Below the pieces are notes generated by a model, which saw only the letters and a list, made by a program, of their open reading frames with translations, did no database searches and was not told the DNA's origin. A stretch of DNA of 35,743 nucleotides. It comes from Labilithrix sp. Its GTDB lineage: Bacteria; Myxococcota_A; Polyangia; Polyangiales; Polyangiaceae. Shown here piece by piece: positions 23,947 through 32,189 of the stretch (positions are counted from its first letter, which is position 1; each line of letters opens with the position of its first letter). A program made the position numbers and the translations under genes. The stretch spans positions 1 through 35,743 of the forward strand of contig JAHBWF010000079.1 in assembly GCA_019637105.1 (NCBI GenBank), written 5' to 3'.

Positions 23947-25344
23947 ATGAACCCTGTCGCCGCTCGATCCTCGCGCCTCTCGCGTATCGCGCTGGGCTTC
24001 GCTTCGGTCGTGAGCATCGTCCTCGCCGGCACGTCCGCGTGCACGAGCGAGACCGAGGCCGGCCCTCCGAACCCGGACGGCAAGGACCAGGGCGAGGAGT
24101 GCACCGACGACGCGGAGTGCAAGTCGCTCACGTGCATGGACGGCAAGTGCACCGCGTTCGTGCCCGGCGGCAACCCGACCGACGGGATCAAGAACGGCGA
24201 CGAGACGGACGTGGACTGCGGCGGCGAAGCGGCGCCGAAGTGCGCCGACGGCAAGTCGTGCAAGATCGCGCGCGACTGCGAGAGCGCGTCGTGCGTCGGC
24301 GGCACGTGCAAGGCGCCGTCGCCCACCGACGGGATCAAGAACGGCGACGAGACGGACGTGGACTGCGGCGGCGCGAAGGCCCCGAAGTGCGGCGTCGACA
24401 AGGGCTGCAAGGCCGACGACGACTGCCAGAGCGAGGCCTGCTCCTACGCCAAGAAGTGCGTCGCGTTCAAGAGCTGCACCGGGCACTTCGGCGGCGACAC
24501 GTGCGGCGCGGGCGAGACCGGCTCCGCCGACGCGAAGCACGAGAGCTGCTGCGCGACCGCGACGTTGAGCAACGGCACGCGCGTCGGCAAGTACCACGTC
24601 ACCGCCGGACGCATGCGCGTCTTCGTCGAGCGCTTCGGCGGCAACCTGCAGCAGTGGGCGGAGACGAGCCCGGACGGCTGGAACGAGGAGTGGACCTCGA
24701 TCCTCCCCGCGTCGATGAGCGACGCGCTCTTCATGCTCGGACCGAACGTCAAGCGCGGCTGCTCGATCACCTCGTCGGGCAAAGGCGCGCGGACGTACTG
24801 GCAGGACCTCCCCGGCGACACGAGCGACTTCTCCAAGGACGTGCTCGACGAGAAGGGCCTCAACTGCGTCCCCTGGCACCTCGCGCAGGCGCTCTGCGTC
24901 TACGACGGCGGGCGACTGACGACCCACGCCGAGAACATCGCGCTGATCACCAACGACGGCGACCGGCACACCTGGCCGTGGCAGTTCCAGGACGACACGC
25001 CCTACAGCGAGCGCGACCACCCCGCCGATCCCAGGCTGGTGCACCGCTACAGCTACGCGACGCCGAACCCGCCGGCGAACATGCGGATGGACGGGAGCGG
25101 CCCGTTCGATCGCAGCTTCTTCGTCGCGCCGCCGGGGCGGCGTCCGCTCGGCACGAACAAGATCGGCGTCGCGGACGCGGTCGGCAACCTGCTCACCTGG
25201 GCGAACGACGGCGTGCGCCGCTTCACGTACTCGATGTCGTGGGAGAACCACGAGAAGCTGAGCACCGTCCGGATCTGGGCGCAGGACTCGCCGAACGAGG
25301 TCAACGGCTACTACGCGATCGGCGCGCGCTGCGCGTTCGACTGA
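23947..25344 (+). CDS. Lipoprotein with Cys-rich repeats and formylglycine-generating-enzyme-like domain
   Basis: This is a 465-residue protein. A hydrophobic leader ends in a lipobox (TSAC). Cys-rich stalk segments follow, two of them with DGIKNGDETDVDCGG, a motif common in myxobacterial surface proteins. The rest (about 175-465) resembles the FGE/SUMF1 sulfatase-modifying fold: GKYHVTAGRMRVFVERFGG, PWHLAQALCVYDGGRLTTHAEN, GVADAVGNLLTWANDG and a terminal IGARCAFD. FGE proper oxidises a sulfatase Cys to formylglycine; secreted bacterial relatives often have other binding roles, and no sulfatase gene is nearby. GGRLTT replaces the usual GGRLPTE-type motif, so activity is doubtful. Confidence 0.88.
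   Translation: MNPVAARSSRLSRIALGFASVVSIVLAGTSACTSETEAGPPNPDGKDQGEECTDDAECKSLTCMDGKCTAFVPGGNPTDGIKNGDETDVDCGGEAAPKCADGKSCKIARDCESASCVGGTCKAPSPTDGIKNGDETDVDCGGAKAPKCGVDKGCKADDDCQSEACSYAKKCVAFKSCTGHFGGDTCGAGETGSADAKHESCCATATLSNGTRVGKYHVTAGRMRVFVERFGGNLQQWAETSPDGWNEEWTSILPASMSDALFMLGPNVKRGCSITSSGKGARTYWQDLPGDTSDFSKDVLDEKGLNCVPWHLAQALCVYDGGRLTTHAENIALITNDGDRHTWPWQFQDDTPYSERDHPADPRLVHRYSYATPNPPANMRMDGSGPFDRSFFVAPPGRRPLGTNKIGVADAVGNLLTWANDGVRRFTYSMSWENHEKLSTVRIWAQDSPNEVNGYYAIGARCAFD
24178..24373 (+). repeat. 49-bp identical direct repeat inside the Cys-rich stalk
   Basis: 24178-24226 and 24325-24373 are identical over 49 bp and are 147 bp (49 codons) apart, so frame is kept. Exact identity at the DNA level, including wobble bases, points to a recent duplication or gene conversion. 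Confidence 0.85.
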
Positions 25345-25436
25345 TCGACCGCGCGGCGCTGCTCCCCCGGGGACCGGCAGAGATCGCGCTCCGCCCCTTG
25401 TCTCGGAGGCCGGCTCGGGGGTAAGCGAGAGCGGCC

Positions 25437-27065
25437 GTGATCACCTTCCCCGAAGACCTGAGCCTCGCGCGCTATTTCCTCTTCGATCGCCTCGCCGAGG
25501 GGATGGGCGCGCGGGTGGCCGTCCGCTTCGGAGACCTGCGCTACACGTACGACGCCGTCGCCGACAAGACGCGCCGGATGACGGGGCTGCTCGCGGCGGC
25601 GGGCGTCCGTCGCGGCGAGCGCGTCCTCATCGTCCTCCCCGACGTGCCGCCGTTCGCCTGGACGTTCTTCGGCGTGCTCGCCCGCGGCGCCGTCGTCGCG
25701 ATGGGCAACCCGCTCGCGCCGCCGGAGACGCTCGAGTACCTCGTCGGCTACACGCGCGCGACGGCGATCGTCACCGTGCCCGCGGTCGCGGAGCTCCTCC
25801 GCGCGCGGGTCGAAGCGGTGTCGAGCGAGGTGCAGGCGATGTTCGTCGTGCCGGACGCGCCCACGGGCAGCGATCCCGAGGCGCGCGTCGCCGGGACGGC
25901 GTTCTCCGGCAAGGTGAAGGAGCTCGCGCCGCTGCTCGCCGCCGCCGAGCCGTGGTCGCCGGTCGAGGTGCACCGCGACGAGCCGGCGATCTGGCTCTTC
26001 ACGAGCGGCTCGACCGGCGAGCCGAAGGCGAACGTGCACACCCACCGCGATTTCGCGTTCAACACCGAGGTCTACGCGAAGCAGACCGTCGGCTACCGGA
26101 GGGACGACGTCACCGTCAGCGTCCCGCGCCTGTTCTTCGGCTACGCGACGGGCACGAACCTGATGTTCCCCTTCGCGGTCGGCGCCGCCGCGGGGCTCTT
26201 CAGCGAGCGGCCGACGCCCGAGAGCCTCGCGAACGCCATCGCGATGTACCGCCCCACGGTCGTGACGAACGTGCCGACGATGCTCGGCAAGCTCCTCGAG
26301 CACGACGAGGCGCTCGTGAAGGAGGGCAAGCCCGGCCTCGACCTCTCGAGCGTCCGCTTCTCGCTGTCGGCCGGCGAGGCGCTCCCCGAGCCGCTCCTCC
26401 GTCGCTGGCTGGACCGCTTCGCGAGCGACGTCTACGACGGGATCGGGTCCGCGGAGATGTTCCACATCTACGCGTCGAACCGGCCCGGCGACGTCAAGCC
26501 CGGCTCGCTCGGCAAGGTGGTCTCCGGCTACGAGCTCCGGATCCTCCCCGAGGACGCCGAGGGCGCCGGCGCGACCCCCTGCGCGCCGGGGGAGATCGGC
26601 GTCCTCTGGGTAAAGGGAGACAGCGTCAGCCAGGGCTACTGGCTCGATCGCGACAAGAGCTGGCGCACCTTCCACGGCCACTGGTGCCGCACCGGGGACC
26701 TCTTCCACGTCGACGCCGAGGGGTACCTCTACTTCGCGGGCCGCGCGGACGATCTCCTCAAGGTCGGCGGCCAGTGGGTCGCGCCGCTGGAGGTCGAGGA
26801 GTGCCTGCTCGAGCACGCGGCCGTCGCCGCCGCCGCCGTCATCGGCGTCGAGGAGGACGGCCTCGTGAAGACGAAGGCGTTCGTCGTCGTACGCGCCGGG
26901 CACGCCGCCACGCCCGCGCTCGCCGCCGCGCTGCAGGAGCACGTGAAGTCCACGCTCGCGCGCTACAAGTACCCGCGCGTGATCGAGTTCGTCGACGATC
27001 TCCCGAAGAACGATCGCGGCAAGGTCGACAAGAAGGCGCTGCGCGCGCGGGGCGGCCCCTCCTGA
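25437..27065 (+). CDS. Benzoate-CoA ligase family enzyme (aromatic acid-CoA ligase)
   Basis: This is a 542-residue protein; GTG at 25437. ANL-superfamily motifs are intact: WLFTSGSTGEPKAN (P-loop, about 182-195), VSVPRLFFGYATGTNLMFPF, the DGIGSAEMFHIYASNRPGDV block that is a hallmark of benzoate-CoA ligases, TGDLF, DLLKVGGQWV and a final PKNDRGKVDKKALR with the catalytic Lys. It activates an aromatic carboxylate to its CoA thioester with ATP. Exact substrate (benzoate, 2-aminobenzoate, salicylate) cannot be read. Its stop overlaps the next gene (TGATG). With the CoA-linked operon at 15-20 kb it suggests the first step of the pathway. Confidence 0.93.
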   Translation: MITFPEDLSLARYFLFDRLAEGMGARVAVRFGDLRYTYDAVADKTRRMTGLLAAAGVRRGERVLIVLPDVPPFAWTFFGVLARGAVVAMGNPLAPPETLEYLVGYTRATAIVTVPAVAELLRARVEAVSSEVQAMFVVPDAPTGSDPEARVAGTAFSGKVKELAPLLAAAEPWSPVEVHRDEPAIWLFTSGSTGEPKANVHTHRDFAFNTEVYAKQTVGYRRDDVTVSVPRLFFGYATGTNLMFPFAVGAAAGLFSERPTPESLANAIAMYRPTVVTNVPTMLGKLLEHDEALVKEGKPGLDLSSVRFSLSAGEALPEPLLRRWLDRFASDVYDGIGSAEMFHIYASNRPGDVKPGSLGKVVSGYELRILPEDAEGAGATPCAPGEIGVLWVKGDSVSQGYWLDRDKSWRTFHGHWCRTGDLFHVDAEGYLYFAGRADDLLKVGGQWVAPLEVEECLLEHAAVAAAAVIGVEEDGLVKTKAFVVVRAGHAATPALAAALQEHVKSTLARYKYPRVIEFVDDLPKNDRGKVDKKALRARGGPS

Positions 27066-27823
27066 TGCCGCGTCACCTCGCCGATCTCACGTACGAGGAG
27101 GTCGCGGAGCTCGTCTCCGCGGGCTCCGCCGTCGCGATCGTCCCCGTCGGGAGCGTGGAGCCCCACGGGCCGCACCTGCCGCTCCGCACGGACACGACCA
27201 TCAGCGAGACGTGCGCCGCGCGCGCGGCCGCGCGGCTCGAGGCGGACGGCGTGGCCGCGGTGATCGCCCCGAGCGTCCCGTACGGGGTGACCGAGTACGC
27301 CCGCGGGTTCGCGGGCGCGATCGGCGTGCCCGCCGCGGCGCTGACCGCGATGCTCCGCGCCGTCGCGGAGCGCCTCCTCGAGTGCGGCTTCGTCCACGTC
27401 TGCTTCGTGAACAACCACCTCGAGCCTGCCCACGACGCCGCCGTCCGCGCGGCGATCGACGGCCTGCCCGCGGGCGCGGCGTCGGTCGCGTGCCCGCTCA
27501 CGCGCCGCTGGGGGCGCACGCTGTCGGACGAGTTCAAGCGCGGCGACTGCCACGCGGGGCGCTACGAGACCTCGCTGGTCCTGGCCGCCGGCGAGGGCGT
27601 GCGCGGCGCGCTCGGCGAGCTCCCGACGATCGGGCTCAGCCTGAGCGACGCGATCAAGGCGGGGAAGGCGACCTTCGCCGAGATCGGGATGGACCGCGCG
27701 TACACCGGCGCCCCGTCGGAGGCGACGCGCGAGGAGGGCGACTCGCTCTACGAGCGCCTCGCCACGATGGTCGTGACCGAGATCGTCGAGGGGCTCGCCA
27801 AGCGCGCGCCGTCCTCCGCGTAG
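27065..27823 (+). CDS. Creatininase-family amidohydrolase
   Basis: This is a 252-residue protein; ATG at 27065 overlaps the ligase stop, so the two are translated together. Metal-ligand motifs are present: PVGSVEPHGPHLPLRTD near residue 24, VNNHLEPAHDAAV, and DCHAGRYETSL. The family uses zinc or manganese to open cyclic amides or hydrolyse formamides. It lacks a signal peptide and should be cytoplasmic. Joined to an aromatic CoA ligase it could act on a nitrogen-containing ring intermediate or on a by-product; a specific reaction is not established. Confidence 0.92.
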   Translation: MPRHLADLTYEEVAELVSAGSAVAIVPVGSVEPHGPHLPLRTDTTISETCAARAAARLEADGVAAVIAPSVPYGVTEYARGFAGAIGVPAAALTAMLRAVAERLLECGFVHVCFVNNHLEPAHDAAVRAAIDGLPAGAASVACPLTRRWGRTLSDEFKRGDCHAGRYETSLVLAAGEGVRGALGELPTIGLSLSDAIKAGKATFAEIGMDRAYTGAPSEATREEGDSLYERLATMVVTEIVEGLAKRAPSSA

Positions 27824-27826
27824 GTC

Positions 27827-28684
27827 GTGCGGAGGCGCCTCGCGGTCGCGATCGTCGCCGGCGCCGCCGCCGTCGTGGCGGCGTGGCGCCTCGAGCAGGC
27901 GCGCCTCGCGCCGGGACGCGCGGCCGCCTGCGGCGAGGCCGGAGGCGCGACGCTGGACCACGACGGCGTTCGCGTGCTCGTCGGGAGCGAGCTCGCGGGC
28001 GACGGCGCGCTCCGGCCGGGCCGCGTCGCGCGCTGCGACGAGCGCGCCGACGCGACCGCGACGTTCGTGGCGGTCCGCGCGGCCGTGCAGGGGGCGCGCT
28101 GGTCGGAGCAGCCTCCCGTCGTCGTCCATTTCGCCCCTCGCGGCGGCGCCGCCGGCGCGCGCACCCACCGCGCGCGGGCCGAGCTCATCCTGCCCGCGGG
28201 CGAGCCGCTCGACGCGACCGTCCTCGCGCACGAGCTCGCCCACGTCGTCGTCCTCGCGCGTCGCGCGGAGGCGCCGCGGAGCGACGTCGGCCGCCGGGTC
28301 GTCGCCGTCATCGACGAGGGGGTCGCGGACTTCGCGGCCGCCGTCGCGACCGGCAGGCGCGTCGTCGGCGATCCGTCGCGCGGCCCGACGCGCGATCTCG
28401 AGCGACCGCCGCGCGTGTCGATCGAGGGCTGGGCGAACCTCGCGTCCACGTCGACCCCGTTCGATCCGCACCTGCTCGGCTGGGACCTCGCCGCCGCCCT
28501 CTTCGCGCGCGCCGGCGTGGACCGTCAGCTCCGCGACGACCTCGCGGCGGCGGCCGCCGCCGCGCGCGGCGAGGACGTGGGGCCGATCCTCGCGTCGCTC
28601 GTCGCCGCGTGCGCGGAGCGCAGCCGAGAGCTCTTGCGGAGCGCCCTCGCGGAGTGGGTACCGAGCGGGCTCGCGCTGGAGTAG
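27827..28684 (+). CDS. Membrane-anchored HExxH metalloprotease-like protein
   Basis: This is a 285-residue protein; GTG at 27827, 3 nt after the creatininase stop. A basic start and hydrophobic segment (5-20) act as signal or anchor. Zinc motif HELAH at 135-139 and, 25 residues on, DEGVADF (Glu164), the third ligand pattern of gluzincins of the peptidase-MA type. Other regions are Arg/Ala-rich with two cysteine pairs. It is probably a periplasmic zinc peptidase; its substrate is unknown, and it may not belong functionally to the catabolic genes. Its final TAG overlaps the -10 box of the next gene. Confidence 0.82.
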   Translation: MRRRLAVAIVAGAAAVVAAWRLEQARLAPGRAAACGEAGGATLDHDGVRVLVGSELAGDGALRPGRVARCDERADATATFVAVRAAVQGARWSEQPPVVVHFAPRGGAAGARTHRARAELILPAGEPLDATVLAHELAHVVVLARRAEAPRSDVGRRVVAVIDEGVADFAAAVATGRRVVGDPSRGPTRDLERPPRVSIEGWANLASTSTPFDPHLLGWDLAAALFARAGVDRQLRDDLAAAAAAARGEDVGPILASLVAACAERSRELLRSALAEWVPSGLALE

Positions 28685-28687
28685 AGT
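28682..28687 (+). promoter_or_regulatory. -10 box TAGAGT, 6 nt before small lipoprotein
   Basis: TAGAGT overlaps the preceding stop codon TAG (28682-28684) and ends 6 nt before GTG 28694. No ribosome site. Confidence 0.5.
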
Positions 28688-28693
28688 GAGCGA

Positions 28694-29047
28694 GTGCGCG
28701 GCGTCCTCTTGACCTGTGCCCTCGCGTGCGCCGGGTGCACGGTTCATCACTCGCGCACGGCGATCGGCGGTGACGTCGCCCACGTACCCCCTCCCGCGGC
28801 GCGCTTCGTGTCGGAGGACGACAGCGGGCTCCTCCTGTTCGGCGCCCTCTCGCTCAGCGAGCCGGATCACTACGCCGTCTTGCTCGAGCGCATCCGTCGC
28901 AAGCACCGCTGCGGGCGGATCGCGCAAGCGCAGCTCGATTTCTACACCGACCACTGGCTGCTCGTCGGCTTCCCCGTCGCGCGCGTGACGGTCTTGTGCG
29001 AGCCGAGCGAGCCACCGCCGAACGCGGCCCCGACCGAACCACGTTGA
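28694..29047 (+). CDS. Small lipoprotein of unknown function
   Basis: This is a 117-residue protein; GTG at 28694. A short leader has a lipobox with Cys15 (CAGC, preceded by LA). The mature part contains FVSEDDSGLLLFGALSLSEPDHYAVLLERIRRKHRC and a further Cys near the C-terminus; the tail is Pro-rich. No family recognised. Two cysteines in the mature domain could pair. It ends 10 bp from the convergent PLC-like gene. Confidence 0.8.
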   Translation: MRGVLLTCALACAGCTVHHSRTAIGGDVAHVPPPAARFVSEDDSGLLLFGALSLSEPDHYAVLLERIRRKHRCGRIAQAQLDFYTDHWLLVGFPVARVTVLCEPSEPPPNAAPTEPR

Positions 29048-29057
29048 CGTGCAGCGC

Positions 29058-29951
29058 TCAGGGACAGAGCGCGACGTGCGCGGCGAAGAAGCCCTCGAGG
29101 GCGCGGTCGAGGTCGTCGTCGTCGCTCTCGAGGTCGCGGACCAGCGCGCCCACGAGCGCGAGGTAGTCGCGCGTCGCGAGGCGCGCTCGGCGCGCCTCGT
29201 CGCCGAGGCAGCCCTCGATCGCCTCGAGGGTCCGAGGATCGTTGCAGTCGCGCCCGGAGCGGTAGATCGAGTCGAGCGACGTGATGTGCCCGATCGTGTC
29301 TCCGCTCCTCCCTCCGTGGTAGAGGTGGCCGGGCAGCTCGAAGCCCGGCGCGCGCGTGATGTACGCCTTGACCTGCTCGATGCACCAGGGGCGCTCGGCG
29401 CCGTCCGGCGCGCGGACGGTGTGGGCCCGGCTGAACGAGTCCTGGATCGTGTGCAGGGCCTCGCCGATCCGCGTGAGCGCGACGACGCGGTCCTCGGTCC
29501 ACGCGGCGAGGGCGAGGCGGGTCCGCGACCGGATGACCTCGCGGGCGAGGCGCGCGGCGTCGGCGCTGTCGTTGTCGGGCCCGAGGAGGAAGTGGAGCGG
29601 CTGGTTCTCCGGTCGGTCCTGGAGCGAGGTCGCGGCGTTGGCGTACGCGACCACGCTGTGGGCCATGTGAACGAGCAGCTCCTTCGGCCAGTCGACGCGC
29701 CGGTTCCCTTCGACGATCTCGTCGACCTCGCGGCTGGGGAAGCGCTCGGCGGCGGGCAGGTCCCGATTGCCGAGCACCGTGATCCACTCGTGCCCGCGGA
29801 ACGACGAGCGGTTCGTCAGCGCGCAGTCGCCCTGCGAGAAGAACCCGTCGCTGTCGTCGTCCGGCACGCACAGGACGAGGGGCGTACACGTGGTCGGCGC
29901 CAGCATGACCGCCGCCACCAGGAGCCACTCGACGAGCCGCGGGTGCCGCAT
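29058..29951 (-). CDS. Zinc-dependent phospholipase C / S1-P1 nuclease-like exported protein
   Basis: This is a 297-residue protein; ATG at 29951. A signal peptide (residues 1-22, ending around TTC) precedes an all-helical domain. His-rich motifs fit the zinc-PLC/S1-P1 superfamily: VHMAHSVVAYANAAT, GEALHTIQDSFSRAHT (HxxxD, with another His 5 residues on) and DTIGHITSLDSIYR. These coordinate a zinc cluster in phosphodiesterases. CIEQVKAYITRAPG and RDCNDPRTLEAIEGC could contain a disulfide. Lacks some family N-terminal features (the first residue of mature PLC is usually Trp), so catalysis is only likely. Its 5' end overlaps the divergent gene by 9 nt. Confidence 0.85.
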   Translation of the reverse strand: MRHPRLVEWLLVAAVMLAPTTCTPLVLCVPDDDSDGFFSQGDCALTNRSSFRGHEWITVLGNRDLPAAERFPSREVDEIVEGNRRVDWPKELLVHMAHSVVAYANAATSLQDRPENQPLHFLLGPDNDSADAARLAREVIRSRTRLALAAWTEDRVVALTRIGEALHTIQDSFSRAHTVRAPDGAERPWCIEQVKAYITRAPGFELPGHLYHGGRSGDTIGHITSLDSIYRSGRDCNDPRTLEAIEGCLGDEARRARLATRDYLALVGALVRDLESDDDDLDRALEGFFAAHVALCP

Positions 29952-30584
29952 CGCCGACGAATACTAGCGGGGAAAGCCCTCGCCGTCGCCGCGGCGGTCG
30001 CCGCGCTCGGCGCCGCGCCCTCGGCCCGCGCCGCGGAGGACGAGGCGCCGACCTTCGAGGACGCCGTCGCGCGGCGTCCCGACTGGACCGCGGGCATCGT
30101 CCTCGAGCGGAGCATCCGGAGCGTCGTCGGCGAGTCGCTGGTCGACGATCAGCTCTTCGGGCTCTCGGCGACGCGCTTCGTCGCCGGGCGCTACGGGATC
30201 CACGCGCGCCTCCTCGTGAGCCCGAACGTCGAGCGGTTCGTCGACACGCGCGGGGTCGCCGCGCTCGGCTTCCGGCTCCGGACGCGCGTGCTCGGCGTCG
30301 ACACGTTCCTCGGCAGCGGCGCTCACGTCGAGGCGCGCCTCCGGACCCACTACTGGCTGGGCTACGTCGCGCCGCTCGAGCTCGGCGTCACGGCGTGGAA
30401 GAAGGGGAGCTTCCGGGTCGAGGTGTTCGTCGGCATGCGGGGGATCCTGGCCGGCGATCTCGTGAACTCGTACCTCATCGATCCCAACGGCGTCGACAAC
30501 GCCCAGGCCGCGGACGCGCTCGCCGCGCGGCGGGCGCGCCCGTGGGAGAGCTACCTGAGCATCGTCCTCGGGAGGGCCATGTGA
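29943..30584 (+). CDS. Exported protein, possible outer-membrane barrel
   Basis: GTG at 29943 gives 213 residues starting MPHRRRILAGKALAV, a normal signal peptide cleaved after SARA. No ATG, GTG or TTG lies nearer that would keep the signal peptide, so this start overlaps the divergent PLC-like start (29951). The mature part alternates strands with aromatic/Gly-rich ends (RYGIHARLLVSPN, FRLRTRVLGVDTFLG, HYWLGYVAPLELGV), as in small outer-membrane barrels. The stop overlaps the next start (ATGTGA), so the two genes are coupled. No family is recognised. Confidence 0.8.
   Translation: MPHRRRILAGKALAVAAAVAALGAAPSARAAEDEAPTFEDAVARRPDWTAGIVLERSIRSVVGESLVDDQLFGLSATRFVAGRYGIHARLLVSPNVERFVDTRGVAALGFRLRTRVLGVDTFLGSGAHVEARLRTHYWLGYVAPLELGVTAWKKGSFRVEVFVGMRGILAGDLVNSYLIDPNGVDNAQAADALAARRARPWESYLSIVLGRAM
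29961..29966 (-). promoter_or_regulatory. -10 box TAGTAT, 9 nt before PLC-like start
   Basis: TAGTAT (29966-29961) lies inside the coding region of the divergent gene and ends 9 nt before the ATG at 29951. No ribosome site. Confidence 0.5.
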
Positions 30585-31246
30585 GGCGCGTCCTGAGGGC
30601 CGCCGCCTCGGCGGTCGTCCTCGCCGCCTCGCCGGCCCTCGCGGGCGAGGGCGACACCGGGCCGGATCCCCGCTCGGGGACGGGCGCGGCGACCACGTCG
30701 CACGTGAAGGACATCGGCGTGCACACGCCTCGCGGCCGCCGGCTCTACCGCGACGAGGAGCCCCTCGAGCGCATCCTCGACAGCCGCCGGCGGATCTTCG
30801 TCATCGAGGCCGTGGCCGGCTCCGGATCGGAGGGCAACCTCGGGCTCGTGCTCGGCTGGATGCCGAGGGAGATCAAGGGCATCGAGTTCTTCGCGGGGGT
30901 CGGGCTCGACGTCAGTCCGGCCGTCCACGTGTCCGGCGCGACGCGCTTCCTCTTCAACTTCCGCGGCGTGCGCCCGTACGTCGGCGTCGGCTACTTCTAC
31001 AAGGGCGCCTTCGCGATCGAGACGTACTCCCACAACGTCTTCCTCGAGCTCGGCCACAGCTGGAAGCTCGGGCCGACCAACCACCTCACGGTGGGCGCGG
31101 GCGTGGCGCGGCTGCTCCACACGGGCGTCGACGAGGACTCGCCGCTCCGCTCGCCCAACGTCGATCCCGCGTCGCTCGAGGCGCAGACCAAGCTGGTCCC
31201 GCCGTATCTCCCGCTGTTCGCGGCTCGATTCAGCCGCGCCTTCTGA
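30581..31246 (+). CDS. Exported protein, possible outer-membrane barrel, paralogue-like partner
   Basis: This is a 221-residue protein; GTG at 30581 overlaps the preceding stop (GTGA). Signal peptide MRRVLRAAASAVVLAASPAL with cleavage near ALAG. The C-terminal half alternates strands: LGLVLGWMPREIKGIEFFAG, VHVSGATRFLFNFRGVRPYVGVG, HLTVGAGVARLLHT. It ends in ARFSRAF, a terminal Phe typical of beta-barrels. It forms a two-gene unit with the upstream exported protein. Function is unknown. Confidence 0.82.
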   Translation: MRRVLRAAASAVVLAASPALAGEGDTGPDPRSGTGAATTSHVKDIGVHTPRGRRLYRDEEPLERILDSRRRIFVIEAVAGSGSEGNLGLVLGWMPREIKGIEFFAGVGLDVSPAVHVSGATRFLFNFRGVRPYVGVGYFYKGAFAIETYSHNVFLELGHSWKLGPTNHLTVGAGVARLLHTGVDEDSPLRSPNVDPASLEAQTKLVPPYLPLFAARFSRAF

Positions 31247-31277
31247 CGCGCCTCGGCCGCCGGTCGGCTCGGCGCGC

Positions 31278-32090
31278 TCAGAAGCTTCCGGACAGCGTGA
31301 GCCCGCTCCCCGACGAGGCGACGCGCGCGCCGGTTCGCTCGTGGAGCGCGGGGAAGAAGACCCCGGACGCGACGCCGACCACGGCGCCCGCCGCGACGTC
31401 CGAGGGGAAGTGATCGCCGGCGAAGATGCGCGCGGCGCCGACGAACGAAGCGCCGAGCACGCCGACGCCGAGCGCGATCCACGACGCGTACGAGCGGTCG
31501 AGGCGCCGGAGCGTGCCGAAGGTCGCCACCGCCGCGGCCGCGGCTCCCGCGGTGTGACCGCTCGTGAACGACAGCGACGCGTTCCCGCTCGTCCGCTCCT
31601 CGACGGGGGCGGCGTCTCCGTAGGCGAGCGGCCTCGGGCGCCGCGCGCCCATCATCGCGACGATCGCGAGCGTGTTCGCGAAGAGCACCGACTCGCCGAC
31701 GACGATCGCGTCGACCGCGGCGTTCCGCGGCGACTCCGCGACGAAGAGCGTCGCGCCGGCGCCGACCAGCACGGCGGCGATGCCGACGTCGGAGGCCGTC
31801 CTCCAGCCGGGCTCCCATCGGCCCGCCGCCCAGCGATCGAAGGCGGGGACGTCCGCGCGGTCGCAGACCGGCGCGCAGTGCGGCGGCGCGAGCGATCCTC
31901 GGAGCAGCCAGGAGCTCGAGACGACGCCGGCGACGGCGACGGCGGGCAGATCGTACGCGAGGTTCACGCGGTACGCGGGGCCCGCGGGCGGCGGCTCGCT
32001 CGGCGGGTCGGCGCGCGCCTCGCGGGCCGGCAAGAGGAGCGACGTCGCGATCGCGGCGGCGGTGGACCAGAGGCTCCCGAGCGAGCGCAC
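31278..32090 (-). CDS. PAP2-family phosphatase, membrane bound
   Basis: The GTG at 32090 gives 270 residues and sits 7 nt after a TATGGT; an ATG at 32102 overlaps that box and is less likely. A signal-like leader (RSLGSLWSTAAAIATSLLLP) is followed by several TM segments. PAP2 active-site motifs are present: RRPRPLAY (KxxxxxxRP-like, Lys replaced), SFTSGHTAG (PSGH-like) and ARIFAGDHFPSDVAAG (SRxxxxxHxxxD-like). Enzymes of this class dephosphorylate lipid phosphates such as undecaprenyl diphosphate or phosphatidate. The weak first motif means activity is not certain. Shares the strand with the DoxX gene. Confidence 0.88.
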   Translation of the reverse strand: MRSLGSLWSTAAAIATSLLLPAREARADPPSEPPPAGPAYRVNLAYDLPAVAVAGVVSSSWLLRGSLAPPHCAPVCDRADVPAFDRWAAGRWEPGWRTASDVGIAAVLVGAGATLFVAESPRNAAVDAIVVGESVLFANTLAIVAMMGARRPRPLAYGDAAPVEERTSGNASLSFTSGHTAGAAAAAVATFGTLRRLDRSYASWIALGVGVLGASFVGAARIFAGDHFPSDVAAGAVVGVASGVFFPALHERTGARVASSGSGLTLSGSF

Positions 32091-32097
32091 GACGCCG

Positions 32098-32103
32098 ACC
32101 ATA
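32098..32103 (-). promoter_or_regulatory. -10 box TATGGT, 7 nt before PAP2 gene
   Basis: TATGGT (32103-32098) with 7 nt before GTG 32090. Same box and nearly the same spacing as at the Sua5 gene. Confidence 0.5.
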
Positions 32104-32189
32104 CACGAGGACCGGAGCGCAGGGAGGGCTCTCGGCGCGCGAAGCTCCCGGCGTGACGGGAGCCCGACGCCGCGCCGTGACCGGCGCCC

